Positions 1 through 8,100 of a DNA stretch of 39,155 nt are shown here, piece after piece (the first letter of the stretch is position 1; each line of letters opens with the position of its first letter). The DNA is from Sedimenticola sp. (GTDB taxonomy: Bacteria > Pseudomonadota > Gammaproteobacteria > Chromatiales > Chromatiaceae). Where the stretch lies: the NCBI GenBank assembly GCA_011051655.1, contig DRKS01000010.1, positions 1 through 39,155 of the forward strand, written 5' to 3'. The position numbers and the translations under genes are program-made. The notes beneath the pieces were generated by a model. The model did no database searches. It saw only the letters and a program-made list of their open reading frames with translations, and was not told the DNA's origin.

Positions 1-804
1 ATCCTGGAGCTGAGCCCCGACCTGCGCCAGCGCCAGCGCGAGACCCTGGCGGCGAGAGCGCCGCACCTGCTGGACCGGGTGGAATGGCTGGATGCGCTGC
101 CGGACCCGGGATTCCGCGGCGCCGTGGTGGCCAACGAGGTGCTGGACGCCATGCCGGTGAGCCGTTTCCGCATCGGGGAAGACGGCGTCCGGGAAGGCTT
201 CGTATGCTGGCGGGACGAGGGCTTCCGGGCCTTCTGGGATGAGCCTCTCACCCCCGGCCTGGAGGAGGCCGTCAGCGCATTGCAGGAATGCCTGGGAGGG
301 TTCGACGCCGGCTACGAATCCGAGCTCAACCTGCGCGCCGGTCCCTGGCTGCGGGAGCTGGCGCAATCCATGGAGGCCGGCGCGGTGCTGCTCATCGACT
401 ACGGCTACCCCCGCACGGAGTACTACCATCCCCAGCGCAGCGCCGGCACCCTGCTGTGCCACTACCGCCACCGGGCCCACGGCGACCCCCTCATCCTGCC
501 CGGCCTGCAGGATATCACTGCCCATGTGGATTTTACCGCGGTGGCCCGGGCGGGCCTGGATGCCGGGTTCGATCTCGGCGGCTACACCACCCAGGCCCAC
601 TTCCTCCTCGGCTGTGGTCTGGATGCGCTGATCGCGGCGTCCGACCCCCATGACGTCAAGGCCCACCTGACCCTGATGCAGGGGGTGAAGCGCCTGACCC
701 TGCCGTCGGAGATGGGGGAGCGTTTCCAGGTGCTGGCGCTGACCCGCCGCCTGGACCGGCCCCTGGCGGGCTTCAGCCTGCGGGACCTGCGCGGGCGGCT
801 CTGA
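1..804 (+). CDS. MidA-type class I SAM-dependent methyltransferase (COG1565), 5' partial
   Basis: The reading frame is open from the first base, so the gene's start lies outside the window; 267 codons remain. The visible part begins with ILELSPDLR and continues through VANEVLDAMPV and VLLIDYGY, blocks typical of the COG1565/MidA family (DUF185), which carries an SAM-binding Rossmann fold. The human member NDUFAF7 methylates an arginine of complex I subunit NDUFS2. The bacterial substrate is generally unknown, so a protein arginine methyltransferase role is only inferred. The glycine-rich SAM loop expected near the N-terminus is missing because of the window edge. The stop is followed after two bases by the next gene, suggesting co-transcription. 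Confidence 0.85.
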   Translation: MLELSPDLRQRQRETLAARAPHLLDRVEWLDALPDPGFRGAVVANEVLDAMPVSRFRIGEDGVREGFVCWRDEGFRAFWDEPLTPGLEEAVSALQECLGGFDAGYESELNLRAGPWLRELAQSMEAGAVLLIDYGYPRTEYYHPQRSAGTLLCHYRHRAHGDPLILPGLQDITAHVDFTAVARAGLDAGFDLGGYTTQAHFLLGCGLDALIAASDPHDVKAHLTLMQGVKRLTLPSEMGERFQVLALTRRLDRPLAGFSLRDLRGRL

Positions 805-806
805 AC

Positions 807-1526
807 ATGGCGGTTTCCCGTTTCATCGCCGGCGGCCTGCTCTGTGTCACGCTGGTATCGCTCGCGGGCTGCAACGGGGCGAGCCCCAAGGACCCGGCCA
901 TCGAGCCCCGGCCGTTCCAGGTGAGGGATCTGGCCAAGAGCGACGTGGACCTGGTGGCCGAGACCCATCTGCGGCTCACCCTGGGCCATTTGCGCACCCT
1001 GATGGAAAAGCTCTACCGGCGCAATCCCCGGGAGTGGCGCAAGGGCGGCCAGCCCGGCATCGAGGCGGCGGTGGAGCGGGTGTTCGGCGCGGCCCGTCCG
1101 GCCCGGTTTCCCGAGTTACGGGGGCGGCGCTCCGTCGGCAGCATGCGCCTGGCCTTCGAGGAGGATTTCCAGGGTGATCGGGTGCTGGCCCTGGTGGAGG
1201 GGCTGCGCGGCATGGTGCTGGACGCCTATAACGGCCAGCAGGAGTTCTACCTGCTGGATGAGCTGGACCCCCAAAGGCTGTACAACGCGGCGCGCAACAT
1301 CGAGATCGCGGTGTGGAAGCTGAGCAACGACAGGGATGCCGGCGGAAGGCTCTTTTTCGTCACCAACGAGGTTGCCGGCCCCATCCGGAACCTGAGCTTC
1401 GAGCGCCTGTTCGGCAAGATCATCGCCCTGCAGGACAGCATGGCCCAAATCGTGGCCGACACCACCAACCGGCGCATCAAGAACGTGATCCAATCGGCGG
1501 CCTCGGCGGTGTTTATCGGAATCTGA
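807..1526 (+). CDS. Predicted lipoprotein of unknown function
   Basis: This is a 239-residue protein starting two bases after the methyltransferase stop, so translation is probably coupled. The N-terminus is a lipoprotein signal: a short basic segment, a hydrophobic stretch and the lipobox LAGC with the acylated Cys at residue 22. The mature part is largely helical-looking and charged, with an LYRRNPREW block near residue 70 and a C-terminal amphipathic region. I do not recognise a named domain. The residue after the lipidated Cys is Asn rather than Asp, which by the E. coli +2 rule suggests sorting to the outer membrane. Function is unknown; the gene reads as complete and intact. Confidence 0.7.
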   Translation: MAVSRFIAGGLLCVTLVSLAGCNGASPKDPAIEPRPFQVRDLAKSDVDLVAETHLRLTLGHLRTLMEKLYRRNPREWRKGGQPGIEAAVERVFGAARPARFPELRGRRSVGSMRLAFEEDFQGDRVLALVEGLRGMVLDAYNGQQEFYLLDELDPQRLYNAARNIEIAVWKLSNDRDAGGRLFFVTNEVAGPIRNLSFERLFGKIIALQDSMAQIVADTTNRRIKNVIQSAASAVFIGI

Positions 1527-1532
1527 CGCAGT

Positions 1533-1559
1533 CCGGCTTCACCGGAAGTCACAAGCCGG
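1533..1559. repeat. Short inverted repeat downstream of the lipoprotein gene
   Basis: Arms CCGGCTT (1533-1539) and AAGCCGG (1553-1559) can form a 7-bp hairpin right after the lipoprotein stop. No T-run follows, so it is at best a weak terminator or an mRNA 3' end stabiliser. Confidence 0.35.
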
Positions 1560-1588
1560 TTGGCATCCGCAAACCATGTGCGAGATTC

Positions 1589-1663
1589 CTTCGCGGCTGA
1601 AGCCGCTCCTACAACCAACTGAATTTACAGATTATTTTTGTAGGAGCGGCTTCAGCCGCGAAG
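1589..1663. repeat. REP-type inverted repeat (REPIN-like) between convergent genes
   Basis: Two 26-base arms (1589-1614 and 1638-1663) are exact reverse complements separated by 23 AT-rich bases. Each arm carries the core TAGGAGCGGCTTCAGCCGCG, itself partly palindromic. This core resembles the dispersed REP sequences known from Pseudomonas and Xanthomonas, which are mobilised by RAYT transposases. The element sits exactly between the convergent lipoprotein gene and cca, the usual location for such elements, where it may also end transcription from either side. No RAYT gene is in the window. Confidence 0.75.
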
Positions 1664-1717
1664 AAAAAAGCACCGTTTCTGGACGGATGCGGGTTACAAA
1701 AGGCGGGGAACAGGCCC

Positions 1718-2917
1718 TCAGCCGGGGGCTGATTTCCGCACTGCGGCGATCCGCCCGATTCTCTCTTGTGCCACAAGTGCCGCGATTCTTTGGGGGTCGG
1801 CCCCGGCGCGGCTAATGGCGGCGGCGTCCACCCCGGCGGCGGCCTCCCTGACGGCGCGGAAATAGGCGGCCTGGGGGTAGTCCCGCCGCTCCATGCCGGC
1901 GCGGCCCCGGATGTCGGCCTCGCAGACCAGCAGGAACTGCTCGAAGCGTTGCGGGCGGCGCAGGGCGTCCAGGGTCATCAGGGTGTCCAGCAGCTTGCCC
2001 GGGCGCAGCTCCAGGGCCCGGTGGCAGCGGGTGTGGTAACGGGCCGCCTGGATGGCCAGGTCGCGCCAAGCGTTGGGGATGCGCAGGCGCCGGCAGAGGG
2101 ACTCGATGATGGCCGCGCCACGCTTTTCATGGCCGCGGTGGCTGGGCCACAGCTCCGGGGGGGTGGCGCCCTTGCCCAGGTCGTGGACCAGGGCGGCGAA
2201 GCGCACCTGGGGGTCGCCGCTCAACCGGCAGGCCTGTTCCAGCACCAGCAGGCTGTGCAGGCCGGTGTCGATCTCCGGGTGGTATTTCCTGGGCTGGGGC
2301 ACGCCGAACAGGCGGTCCAGCTCCGGCAGGACCGGGGCCAGGGCATCCAGGTCGCGCAGGACCTTGAAGAAAAGGTGGGCCTTCTCTTCCCCGAGGGCCT
2401 TTGAGATTTCCCCCCACACCCGCTCCGGGACCAGATCGTCCAGCGCCCCGGCGGCGGCCATCTCCCGCGCCAGCTCGCAAGTCTCCGGGGCGATGCGAAA
2501 CCCCAGGCCGTGATAACGGGTGGCGAAGCGGGCCAGCCGCAGGACCCGCACCGGGTCCTCGGTAAAGGAAGGGGTGTGGCGCAGGATGCGGTTTTCCAGA
2601 TCCGCCCGGCCGCCGCAGGGGTCGATGATCTCGCCGTCCGGACCCCGGGCCAGGGCGTTGATGGTGAGATCCCGCCGGGCCAGATCCTCCTCGATACCCA
2701 CCGGGCCGCTGCCGGCGTCACCCCTGTTGCGCCGCGGCAGGGAATATTCCTCATGGGTTTCGGGGTGCAGGAATACGGGGAAATCCTTGCCGACCTGCCG
2801 GTAGCCCAGGGCGCGCAACCGCTCCGGCGTGGCCCCGGTGACCAGCCAGTCCCGCTCCCTGACCGGCTGGCCGAGCAGCAGATCCCGCACGGCCCCGCCG
2901 ACCAGGTAGACCCTCAT
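1718..2917 (-). CDS. cca: CCA-adding tRNA nucleotidyltransferase (multifunctional Cca with HD domain)
   Basis: The enzyme adds or repairs the 3' CCA of tRNA. The protein opens with MRVYLVGGAVRDLLLG, which aligns with the MKIYLVGGAVRD start of E. coli Cca, then RERDWLVTGATPERL and the KDFPVFLHPETHEEYSLPR block of the class II nucleotidyltransferase core. An HD phosphohydrolase domain follows (FAALVHDLGKG), as in the long bacterial form with phosphatase/phosphodiesterase activity. The length of 399 residues is close to the E. coli protein. I chose the start at 2917 by homology. In-frame ATGs at 2932 and 2941 are possible, and none has a clear ribosome binding site. The open frame upstream of these has no family similarity. 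The gene is divergent from the aminopeptidase gene, with only about 40 bases between them. Confidence 0.93.
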   Translation of the reverse strand: MRVYLVGGAVRDLLLGQPVRERDWLVTGATPERLRALGYRQVGKDFPVFLHPETHEEYSLPRRNRGDAGSGPVGIEEDLARRDLTINALARGPDGEIIDPCGGRADLENRILRHTPSFTEDPVRVLRLARFATRYHGLGFRIAPETCELAREMAAAGALDDLVPERVWGEISKALGEEKAHLFFKVLRDLDALAPVLPELDRLFGVPQPRKYHPEIDTGLHSLLVLEQACRLSGDPQVRFAALVHDLGKGATPPELWPSHRGHEKRGAAIIESLCRRLRIPNAWRDLAIQAARYHTRCHRALELRPGKLLDTLMTLDALRRPQRFEQFLLVCEADIRGRAGMERRDYPQAAYFRAVREAAAGVDAAAISRAGADPQRIAALVAQERIGRIAAVRKSAPG

Positions 2918-2956
2918 CTGTTTGTCGCTCATCGCCGTCATGCTAACGTGTGCTTC

Positions 2957-4156
2957 ATGCGCATGCCAAAGGCCCTTTTGCTGCTGCTGATTCTTCAGGT
3001 TTTGCCGGGTTGTGCAACCCTGGGCTATTACGCCCAGTCCATTCATGGGCAACTGGATCTGCTGGGGCGGCGCCAGCCCATGGAGCAACTGATCGCCGAT
3101 GCGGCGACGCCGGATAAGCTGCGAAAGCGCCTGCGTCTGGTGCTGGAGATGCGGGATTTCGCCAGCCGTGCGCTGGGGCTGCCGGAGAACGGCAGCTACC
3201 GCAGCTATGCCGATCTCGGGCGTTCCGCCATGGTCTGGAGTGTAGTGGCCACGCCGGAATTTTCCATGCGGCCCAGGCAGTGGTGCTATCCGGTGGTGGG
3301 CTGCGCCGCCTACCGGGGCTATTTTTCCAATGACCGGGCGGAGACCTTTGCCGCGGGCCTGGCGCATCAGCGCCTGGATGTGGTGGTGGAGCCGGTGCCG
3401 GCCTATTCCACCCTGGGCTGGTTCGATGACCCCCTGCCGAGCACGGTGATCAACTGGCCGGAACCCAGTCTGGCCGGGCTGATCTTTCATGAGCTGGCCC
3501 ATCAGCGGCTCTATTTTCCGGGTGACAGCAATTTCAACGAGGCCTTCGCCAGCGCCGTGGAGCAGGTGGGGGTGGAGCGCTGGATGGCGGCCAGGAAGGA
3601 TGGCGCGGGGCTGGCCCGCTGGCGGGAGAACCAGGCGCGGGAGGAGGACTTCGTGCGGTTGCTGCTGGCCGCCAGGGAGCGGCTCATCGAGCTGTATGCC
3701 CGCCCCCTGCCAGAGGCCGGGATGCGCGCCGCCAAGGCGGCGGAGTTCGGCCGGCTGCGGGATGAGTATGCCCGGCTGAAGGAGGGCTGGGGCGGTTACA
3801 GCGGCTACGACCGCTGGTTCGATCGCCCCTTGAACAACGCCCGCCTGGCCTCGGTGGCCACCTACCGGCGGCTGCTGCCGGGTCTGCTGGCGCTGCTGGA
3901 GCGCGGGGGCGGTGATCTCGCCGCCTTCTACCGGGCCTGTGAGCGCATGGAGGGACTCTCCCCCGAAGCGCGTGCGGCCCGGCTGGCCGCCCTCAGGTCA
4001 GCCGCCGGAGCCGGGCGAGGCGCCCCTGCTTCGAGCGGGCGCCGAGATAGAGGGGCACAATGCTGTCCACGTCCGCAGGCTCGATGCCAAGCTCAATCAG
4101 GCCGTTGTGCCGGCACAGGCTGTCCACCTGCAGCGACAGATAGTTGTCGTAGCTGA
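2957..4156 (+). CDS. Predicted lipoprotein aminopeptidase (COG4324, PF10023)
   Basis: The protein starts with a lipoprotein signal ending in LPGC (Cys19) and continues with ATLGYYAQSIHGQL, characteristic of the COG4324 predicted aminopeptidases. A zinc-metallopeptidase motif HELAH lies at residues 178-182, followed by NEAFASAVE from residue 194, which probably supplies the third metal ligand. RSYADLGR, GYFS and PAYSTLGWFDDP blocks also match the family. The likely site of action is the cell envelope, anchored by lipid. The last ~55 residues, after LAALRSAAG, are read from DNA antisense to the end of the next gene; they are low-complexity (Arg/Ala/Cys/Gln) and not expected in the family. The conserved protein appears to end near residue 345, so the extension probably reflects loss of the original stop codon. 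ATG 2963 is an alternative start. Confidence 0.82.
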   Translation: MRMPKALLLLLILQVLPGCATLGYYAQSIHGQLDLLGRRQPMEQLIADAATPDKLRKRLRLVLEMRDFASRALGLPENGSYRSYADLGRSAMVWSVVATPEFSMRPRQWCYPVVGCAAYRGYFSNDRAETFAAGLAHQRLDVVVEPVPAYSTLGWFDDPLPSTVINWPEPSLAGLIFHELAHQRLYFPGDSNFNEAFASAVEQVGVERWMAARKDGAGLARWRENQAREEDFVRLLLAARERLIELYARPLPEAGMRAAKAAEFGRLRDEYARLKEGWGGYSGYDRWFDRPLNNARLASVATYRRLLPGLLALLERGGGDLAAFYRACERMEGLSPEARAARLAALRSAAGAGRGAPASSGRRDRGAQCCPRPQARCQAQSGRCAGTGCPPAATDSCRS

Positions 4157-4940
4157 AGGGCTGCCCCGGCAGGCGTTCGAGGATCCGGGCCTGGAGGATG
4201 GAGGCGGAGTCGCCGAGTCCGATAATGGGCCTGGCCAGGCCGAGATTGTCGGCGCTGTAGCGCACCAGTTCCCGCAGGGTGAATATGCGCGGGCCGCAGA
4301 GATCATAGCGGCGGCCCCAGGTGGCGGGATCCGCCAGGGCCCGGATGAAGGCGTCGGCCACGTCGCCCACGTAGACGGGGGCGAAGCGGGCGTCCGGGCA
4401 GGCCAGCGGGAAGGGGGCCGGGACCAGGCCCAGCAGTTCGGCGAAGCGGTTGAAGAAGCTGTCGCCGGGGCCGAAGATGACCGAGGGCCGGAAGCTGGTG
4501 ACCCTGATCTCCGGATGGCCGTGGGCGTGGTTCTCGCCTTCCCCCTTGGTGGACAGGTAGCGGCTGGGGCCGCGCTCCCGGTCCGCATTGAGGGCGCTCA
4601 TATGCAGCAGCCGGGTCACCCCGGCCGCCTTGCAGGCCTCCATGACCCTGTCCACCAGCTCCACGTGGGCCCGCCGGAAGCCCCCTTCGTCGCCGCTCTC
4701 ATTGAGGATGCCCACCAGGTTGATGACGGCGTCGCAGCCGCTAAACTGCGCCTTCAGGCTTGCCGGATCGAAGATGTCCGCCGCAACGGGACGGACTCCC
4801 GGCAGCACCTCCAGGTCCCGGTGGCGCTGGGGATGGCGGCTGGGGATGCGGCACTGGATGCCCCTCCTGGCCAGGCGGCAGGCCAGGTGATGTCCGACGA
4901 AGCCGCTACCGCCGAGAATACAGACCCTGTTAATCTTCAT
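3993..4940 (-). CDS. NAD(P)-binding complex I NDUFA9-like / atypical SDR family protein
   Basis: A 315-residue Rossmann-fold protein. MKINRVCILGGSGFVGHHL contains the nucleotide-binding GGSGFVG, and later DAVINLVGIL, LLHMSALNA and TSFRPSVIFGPGDSFFNRF match the NDUFA9-like branch of extended/atypical SDRs (COG0702-type NAD-dependent epimerase/dehydratase). The canonical YxxxK is represented by Y(L)STK, so a catalytic role is possible but the substrate is unknown. The start at 4940 is supported by an excellent ribosome binding site, AAGGAGG at 4948-4954, seven bases from the ATG; an upstream in-frame GTG is not needed. Its 3' end overlaps the tail of the convergent aminopeptidase frame by 164 bases. 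It is divergent from the TSUP gene across about 43 bases. Confidence 0.85.
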   Translation of the reverse strand: MKINRVCILGGSGFVGHHLACRLARRGIQCRIPSRHPQRHRDLEVLPGVRPVAADIFDPASLKAQFSGCDAVINLVGILNESGDEGGFRRAHVELVDRVMEACKAAGVTRLLHMSALNADRERGPSRYLSTKGEGENHAHGHPEIRVTSFRPSVIFGPGDSFFNRFAELLGLVPAPFPLACPDARFAPVYVGDVADAFIRALADPATWGRRYDLCGPRIFTLRELVRYSADNLGLARPIIGLGDSASILQARILERLPGQPFSYDNYLSLQVDSLCRHNGLIELGIEPADVDSIVPLYLGARSKQGRLARLRRLT

Positions 4941-4983
4941 TGTCTGGCCTCCTTGAACCATTGCCGGATTAGACGCGTTTCCG

Positions 4984-5796
4984 ATGGAGTATCTTCCCGA
5001 CTGGCTCCCTATGCAAGACCTGCCCGCCTACCTGGCGCTGGGGGCGGTGGCCGGTCTGGCGGCCGGCCTGCTGGGGGTCGGCGGCGGGCTCATTATCGTG
5101 CCGGCCCTGATCTGGATCTATGGCGCCAGGGGCCTTGACGGGGCCATTGTGGCCCATCTGGCGGTGGGGACCTCCCTGGCCAGCATTGTGGTGACCTCCA
5201 TCTCATCCGTTTACGCCCATCACCGCCGCCGCGCCGTTCAGTGGCCCCTGGCCGGCGCCATGGCGCCAGGCATCCTGATCGGCGCATTGCTGGGGGCGGC
5301 GCTGGCGGACAGCCTGCCGGCTCCCGTTCTCCAGCGGGCCTTTGCTTTGTTCGCCGTTGTGGCAGGGGCCCGCATGCTGGCGGGGACGCCCGGGAGAGGA
5401 GACCGTGATCTTCCCGGAAGCTGGGGTCTGGGCCTGGCCGGCGGCCTTATCGGCCTGGTCTCGGCCGTTGTCGGCATCGGCGGCGGCACCATGACCACGC
5501 CTTTTCTCAACCGGCGCGGGGTGGGGATGCGCCAGGCGGTGGCGACCTCCAGCGCCTGTGGGCTGCCCATCGCCCTGGCCGGCGGCCTCGGTTTCGCCGT
5601 TGCCGGCTGGGGCGGGCCCGCCCTGCCGGCCGGCAGCAGCGGCTTTGTCCATTGGCCGGCGGTGCTGGGCGTCGTGGCGGCCAGTATCCCGGCCGCCCCC
5701 CTGGGGGCGCATTTGGCGCACAGCCTGCCCGTGTCCGCCCTGAAAAGGATTTTTGCACTGTTGTTATTGCTGATTGGCGGTAAAATGATGATCTGA
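4984..5796 (+). CDS. TSUP family membrane transporter (TauE/SafE-like permease)
   Basis: A 270-residue, very hydrophobic protein with about eight predicted membrane segments in two similar halves. Each half begins with a glycine-rich signature of the sulfite exporter TauE/SafE family: GLLGVGGGLIIVPAL near residue 35 and GLVSAVVGIGGGTMTTPFL near residue 160. Family members export or import sulfur-containing anions or organic acids across the inner membrane; substrate cannot be read from sequence. The start at 4984 is the first ATG, and a second in-frame ATG ten codons on (MQDLPAYL) is equally possible since neither has a clear Shine-Dalgarno. Confidence 0.9.
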   Translation: MEYLPDWLPMQDLPAYLALGAVAGLAAGLLGVGGGLIIVPALIWIYGARGLDGAIVAHLAVGTSLASIVVTSISSVYAHHRRRAVQWPLAGAMAPGILIGALLGAALADSLPAPVLQRAFALFAVVAGARMLAGTPGRGDRDLPGSWGLGLAGGLIGLVSAVVGIGGGTMTTPFLNRRGVGMRQAVATSSACGLPIALAGGLGFAVAGWGGPALPAGSSGFVHWPAVLGVVAASIPAAPLGAHLAHSLPVSALKRIFALLLLLIGGKMMI

Positions 5797-5880
5797 CCGC
5801 CCCGGCGCATGCGGCCCTTGCCAGCATGAGCCGGTTGGTGGTTTTATTGGAGCCTGCAACATAACGATAAGGGTCGAAGC

Positions 5881-6333
5881 ATGATGAATGATCGGACTGG
5901 GGAACAGGTTGAGCGGCGCACCGGCACCCGGGATATGATTGACAAGCTGCTGGCGGAGCGCCAGGAGATGTTCACGCTCTACTGGCATGTGGCGGGCCTG
6001 GAGCCCTTCTCCCCGGACAAACCGATAAAACAGCATCTGCAGGAGTTTTGCGAGGTGTTGGTGGATTACATCGCCTTTGGCCATTTCGAGGTCTACGACC
6101 GCATCGCAAACCGGAAGGAAAGACGGGAAGCGGTTATCGCGGTGGCGGAGAAGAACTATCCGCGCATCCTTGAGACCACGGAAATCGCCGTGGCCTTCAA
6201 TGACAAATATGATGAGTCGGACCATGAGCTGCAACTGGATCATTTGTCCGATGACCTGTCCAAGCTGGGAGAGGAGCTTGCAACCCGCATCGAGCTGGAA
6301 GACCAGCTGATCGCCGTCATGTTGCAGCGTTGA
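5881..6333 (+). CDS. rsd: Rsd/AlgQ family anti-sigma-70 regulator
   Basis: A 150-residue all-helical protein with the family signatures DMIDKLLAERQEMFTLYWHVAGLEPF and LQEFCEVLVDYIAFGHFEVYDRI. Rsd binds region 4 of sigma-70 in E. coli and lowers its availability to core RNA polymerase, favouring alternative sigma factors. AlgQ of Pseudomonas also affects alginate and siderophore genes. The length is close to E. coli Rsd. A possible ribosome binding site AAGGG lies 8-9 bases before the start. The 6S RNA gene in this window acts on the same holoenzyme. Either rsd or algQ naming is defensible. Confidence 0.88.
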   Translation: MMNDRTGEQVERRTGTRDMIDKLLAERQEMFTLYWHVAGLEPFSPDKPIKQHLQEFCEVLVDYIAFGHFEVYDRIANRKERREAVIAVAEKNYPRILETTEIAVAFNDKYDESDHELQLDHLSDDLSKLGEELATRIELEDQLIAVMLQR

Positions 6334-6471
6334 GTCCCTGTTCCTTGTGCCGTCATGAGGCCGCCGGTACGGTGGCGGTTTCCCGTCACTGCCATCCGGG
6401 TGTCTTGATGTCTGCCTCCCGCCGATGCTGTCCGTGCCGGATCAACACCTGACCTTCGCGATAACCAAGCC

Positions 6472-7179
6472 ATGTTTTTAGATAAGTATCATACCGATAC
6501 GGAGGAGGGGGTTCGGGTTTCCCGCCGGCAGGCCAGCGCTTTCGCCAAAGAGATTGCGAATGACTTCAATCCCCTCCACGATGCGGACGCCAAGCGCTTT
6601 TGCGTGCCCGGCGACCTGCTGTTCGCCTTGGTTCTGGCCAGGTACGGCCTGAGCAAAAGGATGGACTTCGTGTTCTCCGGCATGGTCGGCGGCGATGTTC
6701 CGCTGGTCTTTCCGGACACCACCGCCGAAACGATCGCCATTCGTGACGGGGCGGGCAAGGAGTACCTGGTTGTCGAACGCAGCGGCGATGTTGCCGCCGG
6801 CCGGGACCGGATCCGGGGCTTCATCCGCAGCTATGTGGAGTTTTCCGGGCATAACTTCCCCCACATTCTGGTTCCCCTGATGGCCGAGCGTGGTGTCATG
6901 ATCAACCCGGACCGGCCGTTGGTGATGTATCAGGGCATGTCATTCGAACTGGAGCGGCTCGATTTCGCCAACCCCAGGCTGGAGTTGGTCGATTCCAGCC
7001 TGGAAATCAATAAAAAGAGAGGCCGGGTGCTCCTGGAGTTTTGCCTGACGGAATCGGGTGAGGTGATCGGCAGAGGCACCAAGAGCATGGTCCTGAGCGG
7101 CCTGCGTCCCTATGACCAGGCCTGCATCGACCGGCTGGTCCATGCCTATGCGGCGCGCAGGCAGGCCTGTGCGATGTGA
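6472..7179 (+). CDS. DUF3581 family protein
   Basis: A 235-residue cytoplasmic protein without signal or membrane segments. The N-terminal block FAKEIANDFNPLHDADAKRFCVPGDLLFALVLARYGLS matches the gammaproteobacterial DUF3581 family (PF12119). The N-x-H-D and CVPGDLLFA elements are reminiscent of MaoC/hot-dog-fold hydratases (ND.NP.H..), so an acyl-thioester-related role is conceivable but unproven. It stands alone between rsd and the carbonic anhydrase, separated by 138 and about 90 bases respectively, so its own promoter is likely. The gene appears complete. Confidence 0.8.
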   Translation: MFLDKYHTDTEEGVRVSRRQASAFAKEIANDFNPLHDADAKRFCVPGDLLFALVLARYGLSKRMDFVFSGMVGGDVPLVFPDTTAETIAIRDGAGKEYLVVERSGDVAAGRDRIRGFIRSYVEFSGHNFPHILVPLMAERGVMINPDRPLVMYQGMSFELERLDFANPRLELVDSSLEINKKRGRVLLEFCLTESGEVIGRGTKSMVLSGLRPYDQACIDRLVHAYAARRQACAM

Positions 7180-7269
7180 AAAAACCTGCCGCGGGCCGGA
7201 CGCTGGCCCGGGGGTGGCCGCTGCTGTAAAATGGGATCAGCTTATATATCAATAAATTAGGTGGGTAGA

Positions 7270-8043
7270 ATGAAAAAATATCGGTTAGTGCTTATCGCTG
7301 CGGTGCTTGCTGCGGTTACGGGCTTCCCAACACTGGCGGCTGATCATGGCCAGCCCCCGGTCCACTGGAGTTATGGCGGCGGGGCCGGCCCTGAGAAATG
7401 GGGTGAACTCAAGCCTGAATACAAGGCATGCAGCGCCGGCAGGCAGCAATCACCCATCAATATCAATATCGAAGACACCCTGAACAGCGAGATTGGCGCC
7501 ATTGAGTTTTTCTACAAACCCACGCCCCTGAAGGTGCTGAACAACGGCCACACCATTCAGGTCGACTATGCCCCGGGCAGCAGCATGACGGTCGCCGGTC
7601 ACCGCTATGAGCTGCTCCAGTTCCACTTCCATGCCCCCAGCGAGCACAGGATCAACGGCAAGCGCGCCAGGATGGAAGCGCATCTGGTGCATAAAAATGC
7701 AGCGGGAGAGCTTGCCGTGGTCGGCGTCATGATGAACAGGGGCGCCGCCAACGGAACCGTGGCCGCCATCTGGAAGCATATTCCCCATGAGCTGGACAAG
7801 GTGGTCGCCGTTGATGGCGTTACCGTCAACGCGGCGGATCTGCTGCCGGCAAAGCCCCAGAGGTTCTACCATTACATGGGCTCGCTGACGACGCCGCCAT
7901 GCACCGAGAATGTCAGCTGGTTCGTCATGAAATACGATGTCAGCGTGGCCGACAGCCAGCTCACGGACTTTGGCTACACCATCGGCAGCAATGCCCGTCC
8001 CGTGCAGCCGTTGAACCGCCGCTTCATCCTCGTGAATGAATGA
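7270..8043 (+). CDS. Periplasmic alpha-class carbonic anhydrase
   Basis: It interconverts CO2 and bicarbonate. The 257-residue protein has a Sec signal peptide (MKKYR, hydrophobic core, cleavage likely after TLAA near residue 24), placing it in the periplasm. The alpha-CA hallmarks are present: QQSPININ near residue 60, zinc ligands His119 and His121 in LLQFHFHAPSEH, His138 in MEAHLVHKN, and YMGSLTTPPCTENVSW near residue 205. I chose the ATG at 7270 over an in-frame GTG at 7261 because an AGGTGGG-like ribosome binding site (7259-7265) lies between, and because MKKYR begins a normal signal peptide. In an autotroph it would help supply inorganic carbon, but that physiology is inferred. Confidence 0.95.
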   Translation: MKKYRLVLIAAVLAAVTGFPTLAADHGQPPVHWSYGGGAGPEKWGELKPEYKACSAGRQQSPININIEDTLNSEIGAIEFFYKPTPLKVLNNGHTIQVDYAPGSSMTVAGHRYELLQFHFHAPSEHRINGKRARMEAHLVHKNAAGELAVVGVMMNRGAANGTVAAIWKHIPHELDKVVAVDGVTVNAADLLPAKPQRFYHYMGSLTTPPCTENVSWFVMKYDVSVADSQLTDFGYTIGSNARPVQPLNRRFILVNE

Positions 8044-8100
8044 GCGGGCTCAAAAAAGAAAGACATCCCTGTCCAAGATCACAGCGGAGATAATGATGTG

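Noticed and set aside
2918-3502. N-terminal extension of the cca reading frame
   Set aside because: The open frame continues upstream but is antisense to the aminopeptidase gene, and the family start MRVYLVGGAVRD lies at 2917.
7190-7225. Hairpin CGGGCC...GGCCCG after the DUF3581 gene as a terminator
   Set aside because: The stem is short and no T-run follows, so I could not support a terminator call.
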